A stretch of 64,000 nucleotides of DNA from Agriterribacter humi (GTDB lineage Bacteria > Bacteroidota > Bacteroidia > Chitinophagales > Chitinophagaceae): positions 186,001-250,000 of the forward strand of contig NZ_VOHQ01000004.1 of NCBI RefSeq assembly GCF_009192765.1. The letters are read 5' to 3'. Positions 24,933 to 34,647 of the stretch are shown here, in pieces. Position 1 is the first letter of the stretch. Every line of letters starts with the position of its first letter. The notes beneath the pieces are model-generated. The model was not told the DNA's origin. It did no database searches and worked only from the letters and a program-made list of their open reading frames with translations. A program made the translations under genes and the position numbers.

Positions 24933-26258
24933 ATGAAAAAAATGGCAGCCGTATTGCTTTTTTGGATAACAGGCTTTATTCAACTATCCGCACAAACCAA
25001 AACATTGAGTCTTCGTGATGCAGTGACAATGGGCATACAAAACAGCAAACAGCTAAGGCTGGCAGCGCATGAAATTGAACAGGCGTTATCGCAGGCAGAG
25101 CAAGCCAAAGATGCTTCACTCCCATCGGCCGAAATAAGCGTCGGCTATAACCATGCTTTAATGCTTTCACAAACGTTTCATCTTCCTGCCGCTAATGGCA
25201 ATGACCCGCAAAAGTTAAGTTTTCCTTTCGACAATACATTGTACCAGTCTACACTCAGCATTAACCAACCCATTTTTGCGGGTAACCAACTCCGTTATGC
25301 CAGGCAGTCGGCAGACCTTTTGCTGCAAATGAGCAAACTCAATGCTGAAGCGGATAAAGATGAAGTGATTTTTACCATTATTCAATCGTATATCAATTAT
25401 TATAAACTTCGGCAGAACCAAAAGATCCTTGCACAAAATCTTGAAGACATAGAAAATAAGCTCGTTGAAATTAAAAAATTTGAAGCCCAGGGGCTGGCTA
25501 CAAAAAACGATGTGCTGAGGTTTGAGCTTGAAAAATCGAATATGAAGCTCAATGCAATTGAACTGGATAATAACCGCAAAATTGTTAACTACAACCTGAA
25601 CGTATTGTTAGGCTTGCCCGAGAGCACTGTTATTGTGGAAGAGCACATCAACTACAGTCTGGGAGAAAATGACCCGTTTGAAAATTTCCTGCTTCAGGCA
25701 CTGAAAGACCGCAAGGAACTAACTGAACTGCAATACCGGTTGAAACTCACAGACATCAGCATTAAAAAAACACAGGATGAAAAACTACCAACGGTAAGCG
25801 CTGGTGGCAATTTGTATTTTATTAACCCTTCCGGAAATATTATTCCCAAAAATGGTAGCTACCTGGCGCCCTTTGTAGTGGGTATAAGTGTAGGGTGGGA
25901 CATTGGCAGCCTGTATAAAAATAAAAACAAATTGACTGAATCAAAAATTCAGAAACAGGAGGAAGCTGATAAGTATGAGATAACCAAAGACAGGATCAAA
26001 ACGGAAGTGAACCAAAGTTACCTGCAGTATAAACAGGCGCTGGAAAAAATAACTGTGCTGCAGGAAGCCATTGTGCAGGCAACCGAAAATGAAAGGATAA
26101 TGGAATCGAAGTTCCGCAACAATTTAGCCACCACTACCGATCGCATTGATGCGCAAACCCTGCTATACCAGGCACGTATCAATTTAGAGCTTTCAAAATC
26201 AGATGCTACTGCTGCATATTATATGCTTCTTAAATCAACGGGGCATATTCAACTTTAA
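24933..26258 (+). CDS. TolC-family outer membrane efflux protein
   Basis: 441 residues: signal peptide (MKKMAAVLLFWITGFIQLSA), then two OEP repeats rich in long helices. The first begins LSLRDAVTMGIQNSKQLRLA and the second near KDRKELTELQYRLKLTDISI. A proline-containing beta segment (SINQPIFAGNQLRY) fits the outer-membrane barrel strands. It would form the outer channel of the EmrAB-type pump encoded by the next two genes, with 30 bp to the adaptor gene. Confidence 0.92.
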   Translation: MKKMAAVLLFWITGFIQLSAQTKTLSLRDAVTMGIQNSKQLRLAAHEIEQALSQAEQAKDASLPSAEISVGYNHALMLSQTFHLPAANGNDPQKLSFPFDNTLYQSTLSINQPIFAGNQLRYARQSADLLLQMSKLNAEADKDEVIFTIIQSYINYYKLRQNQKILAQNLEDIENKLVEIKKFEAQGLATKNDVLRFELEKSNMKLNAIELDNNRKIVNYNLNVLLGLPESTVIVEEHINYSLGENDPFENFLLQALKDRKELTELQYRLKLTDISIKKTQDEKLPTVSAGGNLYFINPSGNIIPKNGSYLAPFVVGISVGWDIGSLYKNKNKLTESKIQKQEEADKYEITKDRIKTEVNQSYLQYKQALEKITVLQEAIVQATENERIMESKFRNNLATTTDRIDAQTLLYQARINLELSKSDATAAYYMLLKSTGHIQL

Positions 26259-26288
26259 CCAATCCGACCAAAAGCTTAAAAAAATTAT

Positions 26289-27341
26289 ATGAGCAATAAA
26301 AAACAACAGAAGAAATACAAAGGCAAAAAAATCATATTTCCTGTTATTCTTGCAGCAGTACTGGTATTGGCCGTAGTATTTACATTAAAGGAATATTTCT
26401 ATTTCCAGGCACATGAGGTAACAGACAATGCCCAGGTTGATGCCGACATCAGCCCGGTTATTTCGCGTGTAAGCGGTTATGTAAAAGAGATCAGGTTTGC
26501 CGATAACCAGGAGGTGAAAGCAGGCGATACCCTGGTAATCCTCGATGACAGGGATTTTAAAATAAAATTGCAACAGGCGCAAGCCGCTTTGGCCTCTGCC
26601 AGACAATCGGTAACCGTATCCCGTTACGCCATACAGGAAGCCGAATCTAATATTGCAACTGCCCAGGCAAATGTAAAAGCTGCTAAAGTAAAAGTATGGA
26701 AGACCACCGAAGATTTCAACCGCTATAAAAATCTGTACGATGATCATGCCATTACTAAAGCACAATATGACGCGGTGAAGGCAGAGAAGGAATCGGCTGA
26801 AGCGGCCTTGCTTGTTGCACAAACCCAGGTACCGGTAATCCATAAAAAAGTAAGCACCAACGAGCAGGAAGCAATGGCAACCGCCTCCAATATCGCCGGC
26901 AGGCAGTCTGATGTAGATTTTGCGAGGCTGCAATTATCATACACGGCTATTATTGCTCCTGCAGATGGCATTGCTTCCAAACGCAATATACAACTGGGTC
27001 AACTGGTACAGGCAGGCCAGTCTTTGCTTGCTGTAGTAAACGATAAGGGTTTGTATATCACGGCTAATTTTAAAGAAACGCAAATGGAACACCTGAAGAT
27101 TGGAGAAAAAGTAGACATCACTGTTGATGCTTATCCGGATTCGCCGGTTCATGGGAGTGTGGAATCTTTTGCCGGCGCTACAGGCGCTAAATTTTCACTG
27201 CTGCCGCCCGATAATGCCACAGGCAATTTTGTGAAAGTAGTACAGCGTGTACCGGTAAGGATAAAACTTGATTCCAGCCCTGCTTTTAATACAGCCCTGC
27301 GCCCGGGGATGAGTGTAAAAGTAATTGTACATACTAAATAG
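26289..27341 (+). CDS. emrA: HlyD/EmrA-family membrane fusion protein
   Basis: 350 residues: one N-terminal membrane helix (IIFPVILAAVLVLAVVFTL), then TDNAQVDADISPVISRVSGY, which opens the biotinyl-lipoyl-like domain. A coiled-coil hairpin follows (residues about 90-200), and then YTAIIAPADGIASKRNIQLG, which closes it. A beta-barrel end contains LRPGMSVKV. It bridges the inner-membrane MFS pump and the TolC channel. Between it and emrB lies a GTAGTAAGTGGTGAGTAGT-type degenerate repeat. Confidence 0.93.
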   Translation: MSNKKQQKKYKGKKIIFPVILAAVLVLAVVFTLKEYFYFQAHEVTDNAQVDADISPVISRVSGYVKEIRFADNQEVKAGDTLVILDDRDFKIKLQQAQAALASARQSVTVSRYAIQEAESNIATAQANVKAAKVKVWKTTEDFNRYKNLYDDHAITKAQYDAVKAEKESAEAALLVAQTQVPVIHKKVSTNEQEAMATASNIAGRQSDVDFARLQLSYTAIIAPADGIASKRNIQLGQLVQAGQSLLAVVNDKGLYITANFKETQMEHLKIGEKVDITVDAYPDSPVHGSVESFAGATGAKFSLLPPDNATGNFVKVVQRVPVRIKLDSSPAFNTALRPGMSVKVIVHTK

Positions 27342-27342
27342 T

Positions 27343-27369
27343 GGTAAGTAGTAAGTGGTGAGTAGTAAA
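27343..27369. repeat. Degenerate GTAGTGAGTGGT-type repeat, copy 1
   Basis: GTGGTAAGTAGTAAGTGGTG then AGTAGTAAA: an imperfect tandem of AGTAGT/AGTGGT units between emrA and emrB. Similar strings occur at 49020-49048 and 63593-63628. Confidence 0.5.
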
Positions 27370-27412
27370 TACAGGGTTTGGTTAAACACAAAAAATACTC
27401 AAAGAAAAAGCA

Positions 27413-28960
27413 ATGGCAGAGCATGGCTTAAGAAAATGGATCATTACAATTACAGTAATAATGGCTTCATTACTGGAATTGATTGATACTACTATTGTAA
27501 ATGTGGCTTTACCCCAGATCATGGGCAACCTGGGCGCAACGCTTGAAGATGCGGGATGGCTGGTAACAGGTTATGCAGTAGCGAATGTAATCGTATTACC
27601 CATGTCGGGCTGGCTGGGTGACAGGTTTGGAAGAAAGAATTATTTCATGGCATCCATTATACTTTTCACCATTGCTTCCATACTTTGCGGCAATGCCACC
27701 GGCTTGTATGAATTGATTGTTTTCAGGATTTTGCAGGGCCTGGCAGGAGGAGGGCTGCTTTCTACAGCGCAGGCTATACTTATAGAAACCTGGCCCCGTG
27801 AAGAAGTGGGCATGGCTACCGCCTTGTTTGGACTGGGAGCGGTGGTAGGACCAACCGTGGGGCCAACTATTGGAGGATACATTACAGATCATTTTAATTG
27901 GCCCTGGATTTTTTATGTAAATATCCCGGTGGGTGCATTGGCAGCATTCCTGGTTTCGATGTTCGTAAAAGAATCTCCCCAATATGCCAAAGGGCAACCG
28001 ATTGACTGGTGGGGGATCGCCTTCCTGGCCATTGGTGTGGGAAGTTTACAGGTGGTGCTGGAAAAAGGAGAATCCGAAGACTGGCTTGCTACTCCTTACA
28101 TTGCGGTGCTTATAGTAAGCACTATTGTTGCCGCTGTTGCTTTTATATGGCGTGAGCTCAGTACGGATCACCCGGTAGTGAATTTCAAAATACTAAGATT
28201 CCGCAGTTTTTCTGTAGGCATATTAACTTCCTTTGCCCTGGGATTTGCTTTATATGGGTCCGTATTTATCTTCCCTGTATTCTGTCAAAATTTACTTGGG
28301 TTTTCTGCACAACAAACAGGAGAATTGTTATTTCCCGGAGGTATGGCAACCATATGCATGATGCCAGTTGTTGGAATGATGCTTAAACGTGGAATACCGG
28401 CGCAGTTGATGTCTACCATAGGATTTGTATTATTCTTCATTTTTAGCTGGATGTTATCTAATTCTACACTGGAATCGGGTACCGGCAATTTCTTTTGGCC
28501 GCTTATTATACGCGGAATTGGAATGAGCCTGCTGTTTGTACCATTAACTACCCTTGCTATACAGGATCTTCATGGAAAAGATATTGGCCAGGGTGCGGGT
28601 CTCAACAATATGATGCGCCAACTCGGTGGCTCTTTTGGAATCGCTATTCTTACTACCCTCATTCATATTAAAAGCGGGATCAACAGAAATATTTTACTGG
28701 AAAATATCAATCCCTATAACCCGGCATTTGCAGAAAAACAACAGGCGTTTATACAAGGCTTTCAAAGTAAAGGCTACAGCGCTTTTGATGCGCAACAAAT
28801 GGCCAACAAGGCCGTTGAAGGTTCGGTGATCAAACAAACGATGCTGGTAACCTACGATAATATATACTTACTGGTGGGCGTATTTGTGCTTTGCTGTATT
28901 CCGCTGGTATACCTGCAGAAATTTAAAAAGAATGTGGCTTTACCTGTGGATGCACATTAA
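27413..28960 (+). CDS. emrB: DHA2-family MFS drug:proton antiporter (EmrB-like)
   Basis: 515 residues with about 14 membrane helices. It opens with the DHA2 motif LLELIDTTIVNVALPQIMGN and has the motif A loop GWLGDRFGRKNYF. Motif C-like glycine and proline residues follow in GAVVGPTVGPTIGGYI. The substrates of EmrB-like pumps are hydrophobic drugs or uncouplers; here they are unknown. With the adaptor and TolC genes it forms a complete tripartite pump. Confidence 0.94.
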   Translation: MAEHGLRKWIITITVIMASLLELIDTTIVNVALPQIMGNLGATLEDAGWLVTGYAVANVIVLPMSGWLGDRFGRKNYFMASIILFTIASILCGNATGLYELIVFRILQGLAGGGLLSTAQAILIETWPREEVGMATALFGLGAVVGPTVGPTIGGYITDHFNWPWIFYVNIPVGALAAFLVSMFVKESPQYAKGQPIDWWGIAFLAIGVGSLQVVLEKGESEDWLATPYIAVLIVSTIVAAVAFIWRELSTDHPVVNFKILRFRSFSVGILTSFALGFALYGSVFIFPVFCQNLLGFSAQQTGELLFPGGMATICMMPVVGMMLKRGIPAQLMSTIGFVLFFIFSWMLSNSTLESGTGNFFWPLIIRGIGMSLLFVPLTTLAIQDLHGKDIGQGAGLNNMMRQLGGSFGIAILTTLIHIKSGINRNILLENINPYNPAFAEKQQAFIQGFQSKGYSAFDAQQMANKAVEGSVIKQTMLVTYDNIYLLVGVFVLCCIPLVYLQKFKKNVALPVDAH

Positions 28961-28980
28961 CAGTTCAAAGCATAGAAGTA

Positions 28981-30642
28981 TTACTTAATAATAATCTTTT
29001 GGTTTTTTTGAAAATTGCGGCCGGTCAACCGGATGATATACATCCCTTTTTGCAAAGCGGGTAATACAATAGAAAAATAGCCACTTGCTCCATTCATTTC
29101 CTTTGTTAAAACCGGTTTGCCTGCTACAGTAAAGAGCTGTACTCTATCTATCCGTTTCCCCGAATTAATATCCAGTCTTCCGGCAGTAATGATGGTAGGA
29201 TAAATTTTTACATCGGTTGCTATTGCATTGTTTATGCTGATAACGGCAGAATAATTTCCGGTGCCATCAGCGTCAATAATATATAACCGGTAAAATATTT
29301 TACCTTCTGTAATGGTATAATGCCTGAAACTATACTCAGCTCCACTAATATTATTGGATGCATTTACTGCTCCTGCGCTACTGAATTCATTTCCGTTGCT
29401 GCTGTATTCAATTACAAATTTTTCAACGGTTTGTTCCGTTGCCGTCGTCCAGCTCAATTCATTATAGCCACCATCCGTTTCGCGGCCCGAAAAATGGGTA
29501 AGGGTGAGTGGTGTAGCTTCCAACGGGATTATTTTATATACAGCATTTTCAGTGAGGGCTGCCGCATATAAGGTTCCATCCTGTATTTCACTAATACTGG
29601 ATATACCTGTCTTTAAAGCCGGCTGCGTATTTACAATATTAAAGTTATCATTAACATGCTGAATCGTCCATACGGTACCCGAATAATAATCGGTAACAAA
29701 ATAATATCCCTGTAAAGTTGCAAATTCATCACCCCTGTATACATAACCGCCTACCACTGAACTTCCGTCCTCCGGATTATCATATTCAAAAACAGGAATC
29801 ACTTTACCTGGTGGATCGCAAACCGGGTCAACATCTGTATTTTGAACAGTTCCTTCGTAGCAACGCCAGCCATAATTGGCGCCGGATGAGCCCGTTTCCC
29901 GGAAGTTCACTTCCTCTTTTTTACCCTGTCCAACATCGCCGATCCATACATCACCCGTTGAGCGGTCGAAGCTCCAGCGAAAGGGATTGCGCAGGCCAAT
30001 GGCCCACAGCTCCGTTGTTACAGGCGTTGCATCTACATTCATGCGGATCATCTTCCCCAGTAATGAGGCGGGGTTTTGCGCATTGTTATCCGGATCATTG
30101 GCGCCACCTCCATCACCGGTGGCGAAATATAAGTAATTAATCCCCTCTTCAGTGCGAAACTGCAAATGACCGCCATTGTGATTGGCAAAAGATTTTGGTA
30201 TTGTTACTAAAGGTGCGACAGGATTGGGATTGGGTTCGGCAATATCTGGATTGGAAGAAACGATGTAACGGGCAACAGTAACCGACCCCTCAGCATTTGT
30301 ATAATAAACAAAAAAGTACCCATTACTTGCATAGTTGGGATGAAAGGCTATGCTCAGGAGCCCGCGTTCTCCATTCGATGTAATAATTGTGCTGATATCA
30401 AGAAAAGGAGTTTCCAGAACCTCCGATCCATTCCATATTTTAATAGTGCCGCCCTTTTCAACGATAAACAATCTGCCGGGAGCATCTCCCGGCGCTGAAG
30501 CAATTTCCATGGGTGACGAAAGCCCTGAACTGATCAGTGGTTCGTAAGTAATCGCCGGCTGTGAGCGGGCAATAGTTTGGAAAAAGAGAATAAGCGCCGG
30601 TAAAAAAGCAATTTGCAGGTAGCGAAAATGTTCTTTCCTCAT
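28981..30642 (-). CDS. PQQ-type sugar dehydrogenase-like protein with T9SS sorting domain
   Basis: 553 residues from ATG 30642 (MRKEHFRYLQIAFLPALILF, a signal peptide). Residues 30-370 form the glucose/sorbosone dehydrogenase beta-propeller: GRLFIVEKGGTIKIW, then GLLSIAFHPNYASNGYFFVY, NHNGGHLQFR and WAIGLRNPFRWSFDRSTGDV. PQQ or Ca use is known for the family, not proven here. The last 75 or so residues (KIYPTIITAGRLDINSG to GMYIIRLTGRNFQKNQKIII) are a type A sorting domain for type IX secretion, so the protein is surface-bound or released. Confidence 0.88.
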   Translation of the reverse strand: MRKEHFRYLQIAFLPALILFFQTIARSQPAITYEPLISSGLSSPMEIASAPGDAPGRLFIVEKGGTIKIWNGSEVLETPFLDISTIITSNGERGLLSIAFHPNYASNGYFFVYYTNAEGSVTVARYIVSSNPDIAEPNPNPVAPLVTIPKSFANHNGGHLQFRTEEGINYLYFATGDGGGANDPDNNAQNPASLLGKMIRMNVDATPVTTELWAIGLRNPFRWSFDRSTGDVWIGDVGQGKKEEVNFRETGSSGANYGWRCYEGTVQNTDVDPVCDPPGKVIPVFEYDNPEDGSSVVGGYVYRGDEFATLQGYYFVTDYYSGTVWTIQHVNDNFNIVNTQPALKTGISSISEIQDGTLYAAALTENAVYKIIPLEATPLTLTHFSGRETDGGYNELSWTTATEQTVEKFVIEYSSNGNEFSSAGAVNASNNISGAEYSFRHYTITEGKIFYRLYIIDADGTGNYSAVISINNAIATDVKIYPTIITAGRLDINSGKRIDRVQLFTVAGKPVLTKEMNGASGYFSIVLPALQKGMYIIRLTGRNFQKNQKIIIK

Positions 30643-30756
30643 ACCAGTAGCATTTAAAAAAGAAAACGTCACAAATACAGTGCCGTTCGAAAATATGAGC
30701 TACAGGTGGGAGTTGTCTCAAAAGCGATTATTGAAGACATATAGCAGGATGTTCAC

Positions 30757-30782
30757 AAAAAAAGCGCTGAAAAATCAGCGCC
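30757..30782 (-). terminator. carB terminator
   Basis: On the minus strand, GCGCTGA, loop TTTT, TCAGCGC and then a T7 run (plus-strand stem halves 30764-30770 and 30775-30781). It lies 26 bp after the carB stop. Confidence 0.8.
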
Positions 30783-30807
30783 TTCGAATATTTAATGACC
30801 ATTATAT

Positions 30808-33684
30808 TTACTTGCTCAAATGCATACTCCTTTCCTTATACAGTGTTCTGAAATAAGGATCGCGTAAGTCCTTTATAAAGCGGATGGCTTCGCCGGTTGA
30901 TTTCATTTCCGGGCCCAGCTCTTTATTTACACCGGGAAACTTATCAAAACTAAAAACGGGTTCTTTAATAGCAAACCCTTTCAGATTCTTCTTAAAGGTC
31001 AGATCTTTCAACTTCACTTCTTCCAGCATTACTTTTGTAGCTATATTAAGATAAGGTATCTGGTAGGCTTTGGCTATGAACGGCGTAGTGCGGGAAGCCC
31101 TGGGATTGGCTTCTATAACATATACCACCCCGTCTTTAATAGCAAATTGTATATTGATGAGCCCGCGGATATCCAGCGACCGGGCAATCTTTTCTGAATA
31201 GAACTCCATTGTGGTTACTTCCAGCGGACTGAGGTTGAAAGCAGGCAATACGGCATGGCTGTCGCCGCTATGTATACCCGCCGGCTCTATATGCTCCATT
31301 ACGCCCATTACATGAAAGGTTTCGCCATCATAAATAGCATCTACTTCCGCTTCCTGGCAACGGTCAAGGAAATGATCAATCAGGATTTTATTCCCGGGAA
31401 GATGTTTTAATAAACTCAGTACACCTTTTTCCAGTTCTTCGTCATTTAATACAATCCGCATTCTTTGTCCACCCAACACATAACTCGGCCTTACCAGCAC
31501 CGGGTAGCCCACTTCTTTGGCTACCTCAATGGCATCATCCGCATCGTAGGCTGTACCATAATTGGGGTAAGGAATGCCCAATTCTTTTAAAAGATCGCTA
31601 AAACGTCCCCTGTCTTCGGCAATATCCATATTGTCGAAAGAGGTACCTATAATACGGATGCCTTTTTCATGCAGTCGTTTGGCTAATTTCAATGCGGTTT
31701 GTCCGCCCAACTGTACAATTACGCCCACAGGCTTTTCATATTCTACGATCTCCCATAAATGTTCCCAGAATACGGGCTCGAAATACAGCTTATCCGCAAT
31801 ATCAAAGTCAGTTGAAACGGTTTCCGGATTACAATTTACCATGATAGCTTCATAACCACATTCCTTTATGGCCAGCAACCCGTGTACACAGCAATAGTCA
31901 AACTCAATACCCTGACCTATCCGGTTGGGGCCGGAACCTAAAACCAATACAGATCCTTTGGCACTTTTAGAAGTTGCGCTGCCCGGATGCACAATACTTT
32001 CATTGTGCACAACACCGGCTTTTGCGTTTCCTGAAACAGAATGCGCCTCAAAACTGGAGTAGAAATAAGGTGTTTTGGCTTCAAACTCGGCGGCACAGGT
32101 ATCCACCATCTTATATACACGGGTCAATCCCATCTTTTTCCTGCGCTCATAAATATCCTCGTCTTTCCCATCTTTCATAATCCGGCAGATCTGTTCATCG
32201 CTGAACCCGTTGTGTTTGGCTTCAATCAGCAGATCATCGGGTAAGGACTGCCGGTTGTACTGCGCTATTTTTTTCTCGATATTTACAATTTGCTGGATCT
32301 GGTAAATAAACCAGCGGTCAATGCGGGTAGCTTCACAAATAGATTTTACGCTTACCCCCATCATCAGGGCATCTTTAATACGGAAGATCCTGTCCCACTT
32401 GGGTGTTTTTAAATATTCCACAATTTCGTCAGACCGCATCATGCTTTTTCCGTAATAACCCAGGCCCACCGCTTCATTCTCGAGGCTCTGACATGCTTTT
32501 TGAATGGCTTCGGTAAAACTGCGGCCGATTGACATTACTTCGCCCACGGATTTCATCTGCAGCCCCAATGTATCATTGGCGCCTTTAAACTTATCGAAAT
32601 TCCACCGGGGTACTTTTACAATTACATAGTCGAGTGTTGGCTCAAAATAAGCCGAAGTAGACTGGGTGATCTGGTTTTTGAGCTCATCTAAATTATAACC
32701 AATAGCCAGCTTGGCAGCTATTTTAGCAATAGGGTAACCTGTGGCTTTAGAGGCCAGGGCCGAAGAACGGCTTACTCTTGGATTAATTTCGATAGCAATA
32801 ATTTCTTCTGTTGCCGGGTTAAGGGCGAACTGTACATTACAACCTCCCGCAAAATTACCCAGGTCGCGCATCATGCGTATAGCGGTATTGCGCATCAATT
32901 GAAAAGCCGTATCGCTCAGCGTCATAGCCGGGGCAACGGTTATTGAATCGCCCGTATGGACGCCCATGGGGTCAAAGTTCTCAACCGTGCAGATGATTGC
33001 TACATTATCTGCATCATCACGCAGAAGCTCCAGTTCAAATTCCTTCCAGCCCAGTACGGCCTTTTCCACCAGCACTTCATGTATGGGAGAAGCAGATAAG
33101 CCCCTGTCGAGGGCATCATCTAAAAATTCTTTGTTAAGCACAAATCCGCCACCGGTACCACCAAGGGTATAGGACGGACGTATAACCAAGGGAAATCCTA
33201 TTTCCTGGGCAAATTCCTTTCCCTCTAAAAATGAGTTGGCGGTTCTGGCCGGCGCTACTGCTATACCCAGCCGGATCATCCACTGGCGAAAAAGTTCCCT
33301 GTCTTCTGCCTTATCTATGGCCTTAATATCCACACCAATTAATCTTACCCCATATTTCTCCCAAACACCCAGTTCATTGGCTTCCTTGGCTAAATTCAAT
33401 GCGGTTTGTCCGCCCATAGTAGGCAATACAGCGTCAATTTGGTTTTCTTCCAGTATTTGCTCAATGCTTTCTACAGTCAGCGGCAGCAAATACACCCGGT
33501 CGGCCATCATGGGATCGGTCATGATGGTAGCGGGATTGCTATTGATCAATATTACTTTAACCCCTTCTTCCCGCAGGCTTCGCGCAGCCTGGGTTCCCGA
33601 ATAATCAAATTCACATGCTTGTCCGATAATAATAGGACCTGAACCAATGATCAGGACCGTTTTGATTGAATTGTCTTTAGGCAT
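30808..33684 (-). CDS. carB: Carbamoyl-phosphate synthase large subunit
   Basis: 958 residues containing the two homologous ATP-grasp halves. The first starts MPKDNSIKTVLIIGSGPIII, with RPSYTLGGTGGGFV near residue 170. The second has VLGSGPNRIGQGIEFDY near 580 and RPSYVLGGQRMRIVL near 730. Carboxy-phosphate and carbamate are phosphorylated in turn, to give carbamoyl phosphate for pyrimidines and arginine. The C-terminal regulatory domain seems shortened: the frame ends soon after STGEAIRFIKDLRDPYFRTL. This is shorter than the 1,070 residues of E. coli CarB but common in Bacteroidota. No carA is nearby. Confidence 0.95.
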   Translation of the reverse strand: MPKDNSIKTVLIIGSGPIIIGQACEFDYSGTQAARSLREEGVKVILINSNPATIMTDPMMADRVYLLPLTVESIEQILEENQIDAVLPTMGGQTALNLAKEANELGVWEKYGVRLIGVDIKAIDKAEDRELFRQWMIRLGIAVAPARTANSFLEGKEFAQEIGFPLVIRPSYTLGGTGGGFVLNKEFLDDALDRGLSASPIHEVLVEKAVLGWKEFELELLRDDADNVAIICTVENFDPMGVHTGDSITVAPAMTLSDTAFQLMRNTAIRMMRDLGNFAGGCNVQFALNPATEEIIAIEINPRVSRSSALASKATGYPIAKIAAKLAIGYNLDELKNQITQSTSAYFEPTLDYVIVKVPRWNFDKFKGANDTLGLQMKSVGEVMSIGRSFTEAIQKACQSLENEAVGLGYYGKSMMRSDEIVEYLKTPKWDRIFRIKDALMMGVSVKSICEATRIDRWFIYQIQQIVNIEKKIAQYNRQSLPDDLLIEAKHNGFSDEQICRIMKDGKDEDIYERRKKMGLTRVYKMVDTCAAEFEAKTPYFYSSFEAHSVSGNAKAGVVHNESIVHPGSATSKSAKGSVLVLGSGPNRIGQGIEFDYCCVHGLLAIKECGYEAIMVNCNPETVSTDFDIADKLYFEPVFWEHLWEIVEYEKPVGVIVQLGGQTALKLAKRLHEKGIRIIGTSFDNMDIAEDRGRFSDLLKELGIPYPNYGTAYDADDAIEVAKEVGYPVLVRPSYVLGGQRMRIVLNDEELEKGVLSLLKHLPGNKILIDHFLDRCQEAEVDAIYDGETFHVMGVMEHIEPAGIHSGDSHAVLPAFNLSPLEVTTMEFYSEKIARSLDIRGLINIQFAIKDGVVYVIEANPRASRTTPFIAKAYQIPYLNIATKVMLEEVKLKDLTFKKNLKGFAIKEPVFSFDKFPGVNKELGPEMKSTGEAIRFIKDLRDPYFRTLYKERSMHLSK

Positions 33685-33915
33685 TTCTTAATAAAGATTT
33701 GAAAGAATCTGGCAGGTATTTCCGCATAAACCTCCTCCGGGTTGGCACTGAAAAAACCGGGCAAAGGTAAGGGTTGAAAAATTAAATGCGAAACTCAAAC
33801 GGTTAATATTTCCGAGATATGTTATTTATGTAAGGCACGAGACCGGGGCCAGCGGTTTTCGGGTTACCTGTTTCGGGGACATGCATTCATTTTGTAAGAC
33901 ATGACATGGCATAAA

Positions 33916-33945
33916 AAAAGACACTGCTAAATGCGAGTGTCTTTT
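33916..33945 (-). terminator. Terminator of the small gene at 33965-34162
   Basis: AAAAGACACT (33916-33925), a 10-base loop, AGTGTCTTTT (33936-33945): a 10-bp perfect stem with an A/T-run on each side. It lies 20 bp beyond the minus-strand stop at 33965. It could also act on the other strand. Confidence 0.65.
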
Positions 33946-33964
33946 AAAAATATTGGAACAGAAC

Positions 33965-34162
33965 CTAACTGGTATGAAACGCAGAAAGTTCAAATTCATC
34001 AAGCATAATTTCCTGTTGTTGCTGAACCTGTTTATGATCCTCATACTTGTTCTTCACTTTGGCAATAAATTTCTGTTTTGCCAGTTCTCCCCGGAAAGCG
34101 CCAATTACAGATCCTGTCATGATGGCCAGTGCCAGTACGATTTTTGTTTTCATCCCTTTCAT
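33965..34162 (-). CDS. Small hypothetical protein with N-terminal hydrophobic segment
   Basis: 65 residues from ATG 34162 (MKGMKTKIVLALAIMTGSVI). A hydrophobic helix at residues 7-20 would anchor or export it. The remainder is charged and helical (FIAKVKNKYEDHKQVQQQQE). No family is recognised. A hairpin terminator directly downstream supports that this is an expressed gene. Confidence 0.5.
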   Translation of the reverse strand: MKGMKTKIVLALAIMTGSVIGAFRGELAKQKFIAKVKNKYEDHKQVQQQQEIMLDEFELSAFHTS

Positions 34163-34644
34163 AACATTCAATTTTAGGTTCAACAATATATAGTAGACAA
34201 TATATAGACGAAAAACGCTGTATTATAGTTTGAAAATATTATACTCTTTTTAGGGTATTTTCGTCGTTTCAAAGATTATTACCAAAAATCAAATTGATTC
34301 TTTCATCGGCATACCTTAATCAGGGTATACAAGAACCCATTTTTAACGGTTCATCAAGGTATTGGGGGAGGTGTAAACCAGCCCGAAAAATATATTTGTA
34401 ATAATCTTTACAGAGCAGGCAAAAACAGTAGCAATTTTTCCAGGGGGCAGTCATTGCTTATTTCTCAAAGAGAATGCCAGTTTTTTTAAATGTTCAAAAA
34501 AACCACAATTAAACATTTATTTAAACAACAAATAAGCATTGTTAACCATCATTTGTAAATATTGCTTCAAAGGATTGGCAAAATGATTTTATTGTTAAAT
34601 CAATCATAGGTAGATTTGTTACCCAATACTTAAGAATTACTTTA
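34163..34644. other. 480-bp AT-rich intergenic region
   Basis: This lies between the small minus-strand gene and the M23 peptidase gene. It must contain at least one divergent promoter, but I cannot point to a clean TTG-N19-TAnnTTTG match. Long A and T runs occur around 34490-34530. No RNA or gene is recognised. Confidence 0.3.
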
Positions 34645-34647
34645 TTG

